Below are positions 21,141 through 33,251 of a stretch of DNA of 64,000 bases, piece by piece. The stretch covers positions 25,393,608 to 25,457,607 of the forward strand of contig OU964925.1 in assembly GCA_918807975.1 (NCBI GenBank). The letters run 5' to 3'. The notes beneath the pieces were generated by a model, which saw only the letters and a list, made by a program, of their open reading frames with translations, was not told the origin of the DNA and made no database searches. The DNA comes from Aplidium turbinatum (lineage: Eukaryota > Chordata > Ascidiacea > Aplousobranchia > Polyclinidae). The translations under genes and the position numbers were made by a program. The first letter of the stretch is position 1; each line of letters opens with the position of its first letter.

Positions 21141-22990
21141 CAGGCCTCGAAATTCACGGCGGACACCGCGGACATGTCCGCCGGCACAGCATGTGATGTC
21201 CGCGGGAAGTGCCCTCTAGATCGGTCATATTTGTCCGCCGAGAAATAACACAGAGACTGACGATTCTAATTGTCACCGCATAGCACGAACAATTGTTGCG
21301 AGAATACAATTTCCCGCGCATTCTAGCGCGCATCTAGAAAATGTGAATACCATACTGCAGGGGTGTCCAACCTTTTTGGCCAAAGGGCCACATGCCGTTT
21401 TCGAATGATTGCGCGGGGCACTTGAGTATTTACTGTTAATTTGTAATCTTGGAAATAGCTGTCTTATAATTTTTAATTAAAACCTTCACACCAAAGTTTT
21501 AATCTTAGAAATGTGTATTATCCTCTTTTACAATAATTATAAGAACAATAGGCTAGACATACCAAGATACAGTAAAGTCAACAAAGTTTTTACTACACGT
21601 CGACGTTTCAATGTGAAGTTTGGTAGGCTACTGTTTTTCTCCAACAAGTTTGGCAATATGCAGTGAAATGGATGATATAGCAATGCAAAGCGACTTTTCC
21701 ATGTGGCTGTCACAAATTAGTGATCACTCAGGGAATTTGACAGGGTTCATCCGCGAAAAAACTTACTCGCACAAGCAAGTGCTGCCAGATAATGATGTCA
21801 CGAAAACTGCCAATCCGTAAATTCTCTTATAGTTTTATTTAAAAACATTTTTTTGTAAAATTCTAGCAATAGAAAGTTTTGAACTTTTCCCATAAAGCAA
21901 GAAATATTAATGATTGACTGACTCTTGAAGCACGAGTACGATTGTGTGGAAAGAGGTGGACGTAACAATGTGGAAAATGTGGTGCGTAACAATGTGCATT
22001 GTGATGCAATAAAATCAACTTGAACAGTTGCGCACCCCTGCACTAGGGACTATAGAACAATTGACAAAGAAAGCAAACAATAAATGCCAATTTCTCGAAA
22101 TGTAAGTTCGCCATAAATTACGTAGGCCATTGAATTGATGATATATATCATTTCAAAAAATATCACGCGGGCCACTCAAAACCTTCTCGCGGGCCACATG
22201 TGGCCCGCGGGTCACGGGTTGGACACTCCTGCCATACTGTATCCCTTAGCTTCCATTCAAGCAGGAAAACTTTTGATTTTTACGTTGCTTCAACGATTGA
22301 TGACATTGAATCATCGTAACAAAGATGAATTCTTCGCTAAGAATCAATGGGAGTACCGGTACTTCTACACTAATCACGCGTAACTTAGTTCAAGTCTTAT
22401 GTCACAATATTTGGCTTTGATCTCCTAGTAATATTGATAAGGAAAGGTTGGTTACAAAATTAGACATGCGAGTAGGCTATTACGGCAAGATGCAACAAAA
22501 TTTGTTAAGTTGTGGTATTACAGTATGAAAAAGCCCAGGGAAAATTCATTTTCGCTCACATGACACGCAAAAACAAACCTAAAAAAGTCTAGTGATACTT
22601 TGCACAGCAGAAAATAGTAGCGTTAGTGTAGAAGTTTTCCGACTCGTGCCCAGAGCATTGTGATGCAAGAAGCCACACGACCTCGTTCGGTGGAAGTTAA
22701 TCAGTTATGCGGTGTATCAAGCAGCTACACGGCACTTTGACTCTTCAAGCGCACGTCGTTGGTCTGATAAAAGCCTTTTAGAGTGACTTCGCTGAAATCT
22801 ACAGCCTTCTAAACCGTACAGCTATTAGCTATACTTCTCAAATGGCAAAGAAATATCAAGCTAAAGTGATTAAGCATGACGATCGACGTTAAAACTGGTG
22901 TGTCCGCCGTGAGACTTAATTTGTCCGCCGAGATAGCTGCTCAGACCGGACACGTTTGTCCGCCGTCAACAAAAACGAATTTCGAGGCCT
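21141..22990. mobile_element. CAGGCCTCG-family DNA element, copy 1, interrupted
   Basis: The ends are CAGGCCTCGAAATTCACGGC and CGAATTTCGAGGCCT. GCAAAAG lies immediately outside both ends, with one base of ambiguity at the border. The body aligns along its length with 24254-25121. Near the ends TTTGTCCGCCG occurs several times in both orientations, as expected for subterminal transposase-binding repeats. An 874-bp element (21358-22231) sits inside. No transposase is encoded. Confidence 0.85.
21358..22231. mobile_element. Nested non-autonomous hAT (Charlie-like) element
   Basis: It begins CAGGGGTGTCCAACCTTTTT and ends GGGTTGGACACTCCTG, with GGCCACATG motifs just inside both ends. CCATACTG flanks it exactly (21350-21357 and 22232-22239), the 8-bp duplication typical of hAT. 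The related host copy at 24254-25121 reads straight through this point, so the insertion came after the host family had spread. Its open frames are short and unlike any transposase. Confidence 0.88.
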
Positions 22991-23092
22991 GCAAAAGGGT
23001 TTTGAAAACTGATTATTGAAAGTAGGCTACGGTTCTTGCGGCCTATCGCACAAAGATGACTAAACAGAAGTAATTAATGCAAACCTCTAGGC

Positions 23093-23115
23093 CAGAGGTT
23101 CTCAAACATGGTGCT
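23093..23115 (+). repeat. Single hAT-like end
   Basis: CAGAGGTTCTCAAACATGG resembles the first bases of hAT Charlie-type elements, but no matching far end is visible. It is probably a truncated relic. Confidence 0.4.
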
Positions 23116-23259
23116 CACACCTTTTAGGGATGCGAGAGCTCAAGAGCTGTTCCTAGGGAGTATGGGAAGGCTAATGCAATTAGCACTCAGGACTGGTGAC
23201 ATGGAGATTGGAGAAGTGCCATAAAACAAAATAGATGTTTGTTAGCCACCCACCCTCGC

Positions 23260-23477
23260 GGGTCTGCTACTATTCGGTGAGTCCGATTCGGTGAGTCTGA
23301 TTCGGTGAGTTCCTAACCTCTAACCCCTAACTCCTAACCCCTAACCCTAAAACGGCAATGATAATTAGGCTACGGTACCCGATAATTTAAAAAAAAAATT
23401 GAAAAAATCCCCCGTTAAGGGATCGGACTCACCGAATCGGACTCACCGAATCGGACTCACCGAAACGGGCCATTCCG
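23260..23477. mobile_element. Small foldback element with telomere-like core, 9-bp duplication
   Basis: CACCCTCGC flanks the element exactly (23251-23259 and 23478-23486). The left arm has three copies of ATTCGGTGAGTC and the right arm three inverted copies (GACTCACCGAAT). Inside the left arm lies an imperfect CCCTAA array (CTAACCCCTAACTCCTAACC, about 23311-23350). At 218 bp with no open frame it is fully non-autonomous. The design matches the 16938-17464 element: repeated arms, telomere-like interior and 9-bp duplication, but with a different arm sequence. Confidence 0.8.
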
Positions 23478-23486
23478 CACCCTCGC

Positions 23487-24097
23487 AATAGGCTACAGAG
23501 AACAGGAGACCTTAATTCCTAGAGATGGATAGAGACACAAAACAATAAAAACATCAAGAAAAGAAACGCGATTTTCAGATTCGAAGTATGAGGAAAGCAT
23601 CACTTGTGTTATTTCATTTTATGTTATATATGTAAAAAAAATTAAAAAACGATGGTTGTTATTTCCACATGTAAACAACATTACTTTTGAGTAGAAATGT
23701 AAGTCGTTTTTTACACTTGTTTTTTATTTTTTAAGAAAATTAGAAAAAACAATCGTTTTTTTGCACCAACAATCTGTCTAAAATTTAAGTGTTGAAACAA
23801 AATTTGCACTTGGTTTCACTTGCACTTGAAATATTGGTTTCGAAATAATCACGACATCAATAAGTTGCCAAAATAAAACTTCGTCACTAAACTTTTCATT
23901 AAAGTCTTCTTTTGACTACACCAATGATCCAAAAGGATGCATAGTAGACTAGTAGTGTGTGACAACATCATGAAAAAAGTATGAAGTACCAAATTAAATT
24001 GGCAAATTCAACTTTATTAAATTTAAATTGAAAGGACTTGAATTTTTCAATTTATTATAGTATATAAAATATACTCTTTTATTTATCGATAAGTTAA
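23487..24097. other. Intergenic DNA, nothing recognised
   Basis: AT-rich sequence with no gene or bounded repeat recognised. Confidence 0.5.
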
Positions 24098-24105
24098 CGT
24101 GTATC

Positions 24106-25532
24106 CATAGGCGCCGGGTTTTGAAAATCGCCGGGGGCAAACTTTCTAGCCGACTGATTGCTTACATTCAAAATGCTGATGTTTGTTTGTCAGCATTGAT
24201 GTTTTTTTGCGTCTATATGCCATTGTATATCGCCAAGCTTTATAATGTAGGCTCAGGCCTCGAAATTCACGGCGAACATCGGACATGTCCGCCGTCACAG
24301 TATGTGATGTCCGCGGGAAGTACCATCTAGATCGGTCATATTTGTCCGCCGAGAAATAACACAGGAACTAGCGATACAAATCGTCATTGCATAGCACGAA
24401 CAATTGTTGCGATAATATAATTTCCAGCGCATTCTAGCGCGCATCTAGAAAATGTGAATGCTGTATCCCTTAACTTTCATTCAAGGAGGAAACCTTTCGA
24501 TTTTTACATTGCTTCAACGATTGATAACATTGAATCAGCGTAACAAAGGTGATTTCTTCGCTAAGAATCGATAGGAGTACAGGTACTTCTCTACACTAAT
24601 CACGCGTAATTTAGTTCAAGTTTACGTCACAATGTCTGGCTTTGATCTCCGAGTAATAATGATACGGCAAGGTTGGTTACTAAATTAGATTATACGAGTA
24701 GGCTATTACAGCAAGATGCAACAAAATTTGTTAAGTTTTGGTATTACAGTAAGAAAGAAAAGACCCAAGGAAAATTCACTTTCGCTCACATGACACGCAA
24801 AAATACACTTAAAGAAAAAAGCCTGTGAAACTTTGCACAGCAGAAAATAGTAGCGTTAGTGTAGAAATTTTCCGACTCCTGCCCAGAGCATTGTGACGCA
24901 ATAAGCCACACGACCTCGTTCGGTGGAAGTTAATCAGTATTGTGACGTATTGATAGTTATAGTTCTGAAAATAGCGAAGAATTATGATCAAGATAAAGTG
25001 ATTAAGCATGACGATCGACGGCTAAAACTGGTGTGTCAGCCGTGAGACTTAATTTGTCCACCGAGATAGTTGCTCAGACCGGACACGTTTGTCCGCCGTC
25101 AAAAAAACGAATTTCGAGGCTTGTAGGCTACTTTGAATTATATGCTGGTCACTTTGAACTTTAGCTCTTAATACGCTTAGATACTAAACTGAGCAAACAG
25201 CAAACCGTACCTCGTTATTGACACTTCCAAGAAAAAACAAAGCAAAAGAAATCAAGAAAAACGTTTTTCAATCATTATTACTATGCTTTAACGGCACCAT
25301 GCTGGCGTTTATCAGCTACCGTACTTCTGTTTTTTTTTGTTATCTTAGGAGTAGCACTCTTGTTGCAACAAGTAGATCTTTTAATTGAGATCGATCCACA
25401 ATGAAGGTCAAACTAATGCAAATCTGAACTTAGAAACATTTGATTTAGAATTTTTTTAAATAATTTGCGGGGGGGGGCAGCCACCCGAGCTAAATTCATG
25501 GGGGGCGCCGCCCCCTGGAGTCGGCGCCTATG
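24106..25532. mobile_element. CATAGGCG-family DNA element, interrupted
   Basis: The ends CATAGGCGCCGGGTTTTG and GGAGTCGGCGCCTATG are inverted repeats, and CGTGTATC flanks both sides exactly (24098-24105 and 25533-25540), giving an 8-bp hAT-type duplication. Near the right end lie a G run and GGGGGCGCCGCCCCC. The element at 40871-42462 has related ends (CATAGGCGTCGA), so this is one family. Most of the interior is a second inserted element, 24254-25121. No transposase was seen. Confidence 0.85.
24254..25121. mobile_element. CAGGCCTCG-family DNA element, copy 2 (nested)
   Basis: TGTAGGCT flanks it exactly (24246-24253 and 25122-25129). It aligns with 21141-22990 minus the insertion there, with scattered substitutions and small gaps. 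Subterminal TTTGTCCGCCG motifs are present. It sits inside the CATAGGCG element 24106-25532. It also preserves, apart from a small deletion, the sequence into which the 21358-22231 element jumped in the other copy. Confidence 0.87.
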
Positions 25533-25540
25533 CGTGTATC

Positions 25541-26497
25541 TGTCGGCTAGACTGCAGATTCATCAATTAGACTTTAAAAACACCACAATACTCATCATAA
25601 CAGGCTATTTGCAATAAACGAAATAATAGGAATGAAATGAAAGAAACAAAGTAATATAAAAATTAAGACAAGCAACAGATTAGGTTGACTGTTAACATGG
25701 TCACTACTAGACTAGTACTGAAAAGTCCTTGCATCGTCATCATTGGTAACGCTTAAAGTTGGGTTGTTCATTGGCACCGCTAGCTAAGCATGCAACCACA
25801 CTTCTGATTTATATAACATCAAAACTGCATTAAACTAATTTATAATATATAAGTTATTCTGCAACTATAATTCAACACGTTTTCTTACAGTTCTTTGTTA
25901 TACTAAATGAAAACGATAAAATGTATGAAACGATTGGAAATACTGTAGTATAAAAAACAAAAAACACAAATAAAAAACGATTACAAAAAACGTTTTTAAC
26001 AATGTCTACTTTTGAGTCATTCAAAAAAGGATAGTCTCGAAGCAGTTATCACAGTTTAAAAGGATATATAATTAATTTCAGTAAGAAGTAACCAAGTCTT
26101 GTCTCATTTGTGTCTTGCAACATTCAGTTCTTGTGTCATTTGGGCGTTGTGTTATTTGTACCTTGTGGCCTCGGAATGGCGTCATTCGTGTTTGCATCAT
26201 TCGGACTGTGGCATAAAATCATGTATTTGTAATAGTGGTTGCAATATGTTTTTCAGCGCACTCAGATATTACTCTTGCACGACATCTCTGCTAATGGCTT
26301 ACGTGGAATCTGTTCCTGTTATTTCTTGTATGAGCCTTTTTCAACTTACCTTTATTAACTGTTCAAGTATCATAAACTGTTTACAGTCGAAAAGGTTTAG
26401 TGGATGTATTCAACATTAACTGACATTGTATATAAGTTTCACTGTGATCAAAGTCTATTTTCTGAACTTACACATTTTTAATTTTTTAACTGTGAGA
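25541..26497. other. Region upstream of MAF1
   Basis: No gene was recognised. The last few hundred bases presumably hold the MAF1 promoter and 5' UTR. No TATA box or other site can be assigned with confidence. The stretch 26095-26200 has loosely repeated TTGTGTCATTTG-like words. Confidence 0.45.
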
Positions 26498-29056
26498 ATG
26501 AAGTTTTTGGAAAACAGTCGTCTTGAAGCATTGAGTAGTGCATTAACAATTGAGAATGGAGATTGTAGAGTGATTGGTCGACTTGAAAGTTATTCGTGTA
26601 AACCGGCTGGTGAAGACAAACGACTGTTCAAAGGTTTATCAAATGAGGGGGATCCAAATGACCTCACCGTGCTTTCCCCACCTCAAACAATGCTTTCAGT
26701 AAGCCCAGTTCCTTGCTACAGTCGAAGCGTTTCAAGTACAGATGAAACGGAAAGTCCACTCAACTATGCATGCAGCAGGAAGACTTTGTACTTTCTTGTC
26801 TCAACTTTAAATGCATCCTTTCGACCTGATTATGACTTCAGTAATGCTAGAAGTGATGAATTCAGTCGAGAACCAAGTATTTCTTATGTCTCTCAATTCA
26901 TCAACAGTAGTCTGGGTGCCGTTCTTGGGGAGACATACAACAGGTAACAATATTATTTAAATCTTTTTATGTACTAGTTCACATTTTAGTAAGAGATTTT
27001 ATTTCATCCAGCTGTCAATTGGAGAACGAGCAACCTTTTTTATCTACCAGCCAACCGCGTAGTGTTAAAATGTTGACACACCCAAAATGTTACTTCATCT
27101 ACAACAGTGCTACTCAAACTTTTTTATGCCGTGTACCGGCTGAGCACTTTCCATCACTTGGCGTCCCGGTCAATTTGCGAAAAAAAGACAAGAGAAAAGT
27201 CATTATTACTTTTGTAACAAATACACAAAAAAAAAACAAGTAAACAACACTTTTATTAATGATCTTTCAAATTTTGATGCGAAGTGTGCGCTTGCTTATT
27301 TGCAACCAGCTTATCCAATTGCGGTTCAATGGAAGACAATGCTGCTCGAAGAGGAGCATGGATATCCAACGCGTTTCTGTGTTTTCCCGGCTTCACATAG
27401 ATAGGCTATGTAGAAGGGAATGGAAGCAGTGTTTTAATAGCCATGGTACACAGTCTCGGATATTCTGCTTTTATTTTGACCCAGAAGCTTGCAAAGGAGT
27501 TTGATTCAAAAGATTCATCAGCAGATAGATCCAATAATTAATTTATCTTTTAAATCGACACTTATATTTAACTCTTCTACGTTTACAGTTGGTGCAAATG
27601 GGTTTCGAATCTATTCATTTCCTCTTCGTGGATCTTTTTGTTCCGGAAAATAATGTTGAATACGTTCCACCAAATTCGACAAATGTTCTGTGGCAGTATC
27701 TTGAACACATTTTACGTCCAAATTGTCTCCAGCATCGTCAATAACAGTAGCTAACTTAGGAAACATGTCGTAACAATTATTCGAGACTCGAATCTTCCAT
27801 GCTTTCAGCTTTCGTTGCATGCCTTCAATTTTATCTGCTGTTGCAAAAAGTGAAGCATTTTTTCCTTGCATTGAATTAATGGATAACAATTACGAAATAA
27901 CATTTCTTTGTGACCTAACTGGAAGTCGTCGTAGTAGTGGGCCACCAAATTGTCTATAGCTGGGAAAGCAGATTGAACATTATCGTTGCCTAAATATTAT
28001 TAGTCGTTCTGATCAACATAAAACAAATTACTCAATTTACAATTTCTCCTACCTGACCGCGTACCAGCAGCCAAGTGCTCGTGTACCGGCACCAGTACGC
28101 GTACCGGCGTTTGAGTAGCACTGATCTACAATACATCAGTGATCTTCAACAGGGGTTTTGCGGATCATGTAGTCGGGTTCCGTGAGTTTAAAATGTTCCA
28201 TGTGGGTTTCTCATATTTTAGCAGAATTGATTTTTTGCTTCACTAATCACTATATTGGTGCGTTATTCTGAATTTTTAGGTCATCTTGCCGCATTCACAC
28301 TCCAAGTAGGCTAGTTGGTTAAACAAGAGGATATTTTTGACTTTGTAACTAATAACTGTTTAGCCTATTTGTTAAAGTGTTTAATTATTTTTTGATGTGT
28401 AATGACAAAATATTTGATTTTCTTACAAGCAATTTGCTATTTCTAAATTTTTGTTTATATGACAAACGGGAAAGTGAATCAGGGATTTTACGATGAGTCG
28501 ATGACTGAAAGGTTAAAGAGCACTCAGCTACTGTACATTACAGAGACGGTGTTGTAGCATCAGCTCTGCTGTTGTTGATATATATAATACGTGTCTGTGC
28601 CTACAAGTCTACCCGCATAAAAGCATCACTTTATTGTACTGTGGTTTTCACTCAGATGTTATTGTTGAATTCGGTTAACTCCACCAAAAATTGTGTTGTG
28701 TATTTGACAATTTATTTATTTCATTTCCTAACCTAACTCTATTTCATTACAGACTAAGTTCTTCTTTGTGGTCTACTATTGATGAGGAAATAGCTTTGCA
28801 AGATTGCAGTGTCTACAGTTACAATGCCGATCTTGATTCTGATCCTTACGGAGATGACGGGTGTCTGTGGTCTTTCAACTTCTTCTTTTACAATCTAAAG
28901 AAGAAAAGAATCCTTTTCTTCACTTGCAAAGCGCAGAGTGCATCCCTCGGAGCACGTGGAGATTACCGCTTTGCTGGCGTGGAAGACGAGTTGCAGGACA
29001 TGCTGTGGGATGATGAAGATTACAACTCAGCCATGCAACCAATAGCCTTACCGTAG
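26498..29056 (+). CDS. MAF1: MAF1, repressor of RNA polymerase III
   Basis: MAF1 binds RNA polymerase III and represses tRNA and 5S rRNA transcription under stress, downstream of TOR signalling. Two coding exons, 26498-26943 and 28753-29056, join in phase 2 across a GT-AG intron and give 249 residues, close to human (256). Conserved blocks in order: [16 protein letters not shown] at the start, [10 protein letters not shown] (about 26-35), the A-box motif RPDYDFS (109-115), then [20 protein letters not shown] and WSFNFFFYN (188-196). A short acidic tail ([10 protein letters not shown]) ends the protein; the long acidic tail of vertebrates is reduced. The start is the ATG at 26498 because it aligns with the universal amino terminus; an in-frame ATG at 26426 gives an extension the family lacks. 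The intron holds a 1-kb hAT element. Confidence 0.95.
27105..28123 (-). mobile_element. Degenerate hAT transposon with ZBED5/FAM200-like transposase remnant
   Basis: Perfect 15-bp inverted ends, CAGTGCTACTCAAAC and its complement, are flanked by exact 8-bp duplications, ATCTACAA, at 27097-27104 and 28124-28131. On the minus strand, 27611-27889 encodes a piece recognisable as a ZBED5/FAM200-type hAT transposase ([42 protein letters not shown]). More remnants lie toward 28010. The full transposase is absent, so the element is dead. It lies in the MAF1 intron, antisense to the gene. Confidence 0.9.
28137..28190 (+). repeat. Single hAT-like end
   Basis: CAGTGATCTTCAACAGGGG followed by GGGTTCCGTGAG resembles the left end of Charlie-type hAT elements such as 16531-17576. 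No right end was found in the MAF1 intron, so this is a truncated relic. Confidence 0.4.
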
Positions 29057-31729
29057 GTTATGAACACCTTGATCGCTGTGTTTCAGATTTGTATATATAT
29101 ATTCTGTACATGTCTACAGCACTTTGATTTGGATTCTTTTTATTGTTCTTTATTTTCTTCTCTTGACAACGTGCCTTAATCTGATTTTACCATGTTCTCA
29201 TTTTTAAAAGTAGAAACGTTGCAGATATATACAAACAGGCACAGACAGATTTTATTGTTAATCTATGTAAAATATTTTAATAGTGCTGTCAAGAGCGATT
29301 TTTATTTTGTCTTTCTATACACCAGGAAGTAGCCTACTTGACTTTGATGTTGCGTACCACAAACTTTAAAAAATACCACGCTTTTTAGTTCCTTCACTTT
29401 TAGACATCATTTAAGCTTCCCCAGCCAAACGTATTAATCGAGATACATTTCGTGTGGATGAGGATAGGTTTTCACCGAAAAAGAGAAGTTGTTTGAGACA
29501 TGCACAGAAGACCCTATTAGCTCTTCGTTACCATTTCGTATGTGTGTGTCAGCACTACTTTAACTAAAATCCCCTTCCCAACCGTTTCTGATTTGCTTTT
29601 CCAGCAAAGTGCTTGGCAACGTGCTGATGACAGCATCTTGAAGCAAGTCACGTTGCAGATCCTGAACACACGCGCGTGCTATGCGCACATTCAGGCAAAC
29701 CCAGCAATGAAGCAAAGAGTAAATTGTATTGATGTGAGGTTGTGGCGTTGAGATTAGCAGGTTGTACTCTGCGCACATACTTGTTTATAACGCTTTGTTA
29801 AGTTTGGAAATTGTTGTGTTACTTGGTTAAAACGACAAACTCGAAAGTGCGATTCACAATTTTTCAAAACACTACGCAGTGATTAGCTTACATGGGAATT
29901 CCTGTTGCGCTGTCATTGCATAGCTCTATCTCTGCCTAGTGGTTGTAACATCATAAAATTGTTTTCGTGTTCTTGAAAGTTGTTACGTCAAAGAATGGTT
30001 TTTGAACTGATTAAGCCTTATCTACTGAGAAAACAAGCATTTTTATGAAGACTTCTTCTCTTGAAGTTTCATATTGTCTCCAAAGTATCACTATTGACTG
30101 TACACTAATGTACACTGTACAGTATATTGATTCAATTTTTTTTAATGCTTTCATTTGCTGTTGAAGATTATTACTTGTTTTAACTTTTAAAATTAAAGTT
30201 TGTTTCAATTTATAAATGTATGTTTTTTCACAAGGCTCTTAGAAAGTCTTTCTCAGACGTTTAAAAGTATTTTTAAATTTTAAAACATTGAATTTACACA
30301 TCACTGCCAAGACAGATTAAGGACACTTCAATTCTTGCGCCAAACACTTGATTCTTTTTTCGCTAAAATGTGCGATATGTTAACCTCTGGTACATAAAAC
30401 AGTTCATTTCTCATTAAACTCGTCAAGAATGGTGTGTGTTGACCGAACAAAGGCTCTTTGTAATTAATTCTTTTGTTTGTTGCTCATTGCACTGTGCTAT
30501 TTTAATAAAAATTGGCTGATTTCTCCTTTGTGAGAGGATGACCCTTTGGCTGCCTCCCTCCGTCATTTAATTTAAGTGTCACACAAAACTAGGCTCAGCG
30601 GTTGAAGAAAATTTTCTTATTTCTATAAAAAAAATTCACATACGTATCAGCTTCTTCGTTCTTACACTACTTTTTCGTTAAATGTTTATGTCATGGCGAT
30701 ATTTGCTTTTAGCTTGGAGGGTCAAGTCATTGGCTGTGAAAATTGTGTGCTTGGCCATTCAATATTTACTCGAACCACATTCTATCGTGTCCTGCTAAGC
30801 CACGTGACGCACATAAATCCAAGTTAACTGTTGTGCTATGCTTTTGCGTCACAGGATATTACGACTTTATGTTTCGAGCACATACAAGCAAATGGTGACG
30901 TCGCTACGGTACTGTTTCGATATTACCAATCATTCGCTCTTAGTACATGAGCAGTGAGCAGTGTAACACCTTGCTTGCTTGGTAATGCTAAAACAAACTA
31001 TCCTACAAATAATTATCATTGTTTCTTGTTAGCGTTAACTAACTTTGTCATACATTATGTTGTTTAAAATTCTCAGAAAGATTTATAAAACTCCGTCACG
31101 CCGTAACAGAATGCCGTGCAAAAAAAAAACAGAGCTAACATTTCTTAAAACTCTGATTTTTAAAGACAGTTTTCTTACATTGTTTTCCAACTGGTGAAAT
31201 GTGATAATGACAACCTACCTCCATAGGTCGCTAATATTATAATTTCACTCTCGTATGTTTCGATATTTGTTTGATGAATGTTTGGACTGGGCAAAAAAAG
31301 ATACTTCTGCAGATGTTTAATCAATATGAAAAGTGACTGATTTGCTGCCTCGGCAAGTTGGCTATGCATGAAAAGCTTCGTGTTGAGTTTAATTTCTTCG
31401 AAAATACATCTACAAAAGAAAGGTCATTAACCGATGTGCATTTCTATTCCATGCAAGCGTTAAGCTATCAATAAGTTGATGTTTTGATATCATCCACAAT
31501 TTTAAGATTAGAATTGGTTTCAATTCATAGATATTTTACACAAAGATACCACCACTACAGTATATAGCATTATTAGTCTGCACTCTTTGCTTGGAATTGT
31601 ACTTTACAGTATTGTTTTGCCTTTGTATATATGTTCTTTAACCATATTCCCATTTCTAATGAGCGTTGTTTTTCTTACAATATACAGTTTATGCATAGCT
31701 AACGTTTGCGCAATACTTTATGCTGTGAA
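29057..31729. other. MAF1 3' flank and intergenic DNA
   Basis: No gene was recognised. The first part must hold the MAF1 3' UTR, but I see no AATAAA close to the stop on the plus strand. Short open frames near 29542-29778 overlap on both strands and look random. Confidence 0.5.
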
Positions 31730-32280
31730 GTAATGGAAGTCCAGAAGTGTAGTAGGTTAGTCCAGTTATAATCCGGTGATGTCCCGTTACCGAGGGTTGC
31801 CGATTCACCTCCAAGTGCCGCAATTGCCTTCACACCCTGCCTCCACATTGATCTGTCTAACGCGTCCTCTCTTGTCAAGCCCACCTTGCTGCTTTCCTCC
31901 TCAACTTGCCTTTTCCACGTTTTCTTGGGTCTTCCTTGTTTTCTACAATCCCCCACTTGCAACTCTTCTTAAAACATCATCTTCATCCCTTCTCAAAACA
32001 TGCCCATACCACCTCACTTCATACGCTTTCGCCAACTTATCAACATTCTCATTCAACCCAAGCAAGTTCATAAGTTCTTCGGTATTCCTTTTGTCCATCA
32101 GCTTCACACCACACATTGCTCTCACCATCGCTCTCTCAGTTCTTCTTAAAATCGCCAATTCGTTTTCACGTAAGCACCGTGTCTCACTTCCGTACAGTAT
32201 TGCAGATCTCACACAACTAGTAATATAAATTCTTCCTCTCATTTTATACGAAAATCTTCTACAACATAACAACTCTCGAC
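31730..32280 (-). mobile_element. LINE carboxyl-terminal fragment, second type
   Basis: The minus strand encodes, in two overlapping frames, a typical non-LTR element tail. The first part (31943-32272) reads RSAILYGSETRCLRENELAI, LRRTERAMVRAMCGVKLMD, then VRWYGHVLRRDEDDVLRR. The second (about 31780-31962) reads KQGRPKKTWKRQVEEESSKV with REDALDRSMWRQGVKAIA. This is the domain downstream of the reverse transcriptase, so the copy is 5'-truncated, as usual for LINEs. One frameshift separates the two parts. It is unrelated in sequence to the 10983-14185 LINE. Confidence 0.85.
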
Positions 32281-33059
32281 ACTCTCAGAATTTCGCCCAA
32301 CCAAAGTAGCTTTCAACATTCCGATTGCAGCAACTGACTCCAACCAACGATATGTCTGTTGACAGTTCGATTGTAGCCTAGCCCTACACGGAAAGTTATC
32401 AGAAAAAGTAGGCGGTATTTCACCGCGTGTGAGAAAGTGTAGATGACTACTCGACATGATTGCAGAGGTGTTCGCTTTTCAGATCAAAAAAGCAAATAGG
32501 TCGAAATTTTTTGAGAACTTTTTGGCTACGGTAGGCTACTTGAGATTTCCGTGGTCGCTTATGCGTCATTTCGTTCAGAGCTTTCGTTGGCCTCACGAAT
32601 ACTACAAAAAAAAATTGTGAAGTTGGATTTGTGTAGCATGTTTTCATTGGGCTGTTATTATTCATTTACGTTAACCAAAGTGATCTATATGCATAAGTTC
32701 GGCTAGCTCAGTGGTTCTCAAACTGGGGTCCGCGAGACGATTTTCTTGGACCGCAAAGCACCTTCCAAAAAAATTAACACGATCCCGAAGAAAAAAAATT
32801 TGTGGAAAGTAAAAATTTTCAGGCAACTCATTTTCCAAACCAAAGTTAAAAGATATATTTTAGTAAGCTGGCTTGGCAGGTAGCCACTTTAACAAGGAAA
32901 AATTATGCCACTGCAATTGACTAGAATGCACCGCCAACCAATCATAAGCTACGTTTTCTATGACGTGAAAAAGAGCGAAAAGAAGATGATACAAAGCAAA
33001 TCAAGTGATGGATTTTCTGTCAGCTGGTTGGGTTAGGGTTAGGGCTAGAAAGTAGTTAT

Positions 33060-33190
33060 TTCATTGACGCGGATTGGATTCCCACCACTGCTATTGCCCT
33101 TTTTTCTTCTGTAATTACCAAATAAAGTTCAAAACAAGTATTAACTCTCTGGCTGAGTGCTAGAAAGGTCTCAATTGGACGGTAGCCTCT
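33060..33190 (+). repeat. SINE family 2, copy 2 (5'-truncated)
   Basis: GATTGGATTCCCACCACTGC, then GTAATTACC and CTGAGTGCTAGAAAGGTC, align with 17755-17880. The tRNA-like A box is missing. It lies inside the 32879-34421 element, so it either inserted there or was captured by it. Confidence 0.5.
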
Positions 33191-33251
33191 TGAAACATGT
33201 TCTGATTGGTTGGCGGTTGCATTGTAGTCATTCGCAGTGGCAGAATTTCTA

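Noticed and set aside
26099-26419. 106-codon open frame before MAF1
   Set aside because: Cys/Ser-rich but unlike known proteins and lying in the presumed MAF1 5' region; no evidence of expression or splicing.
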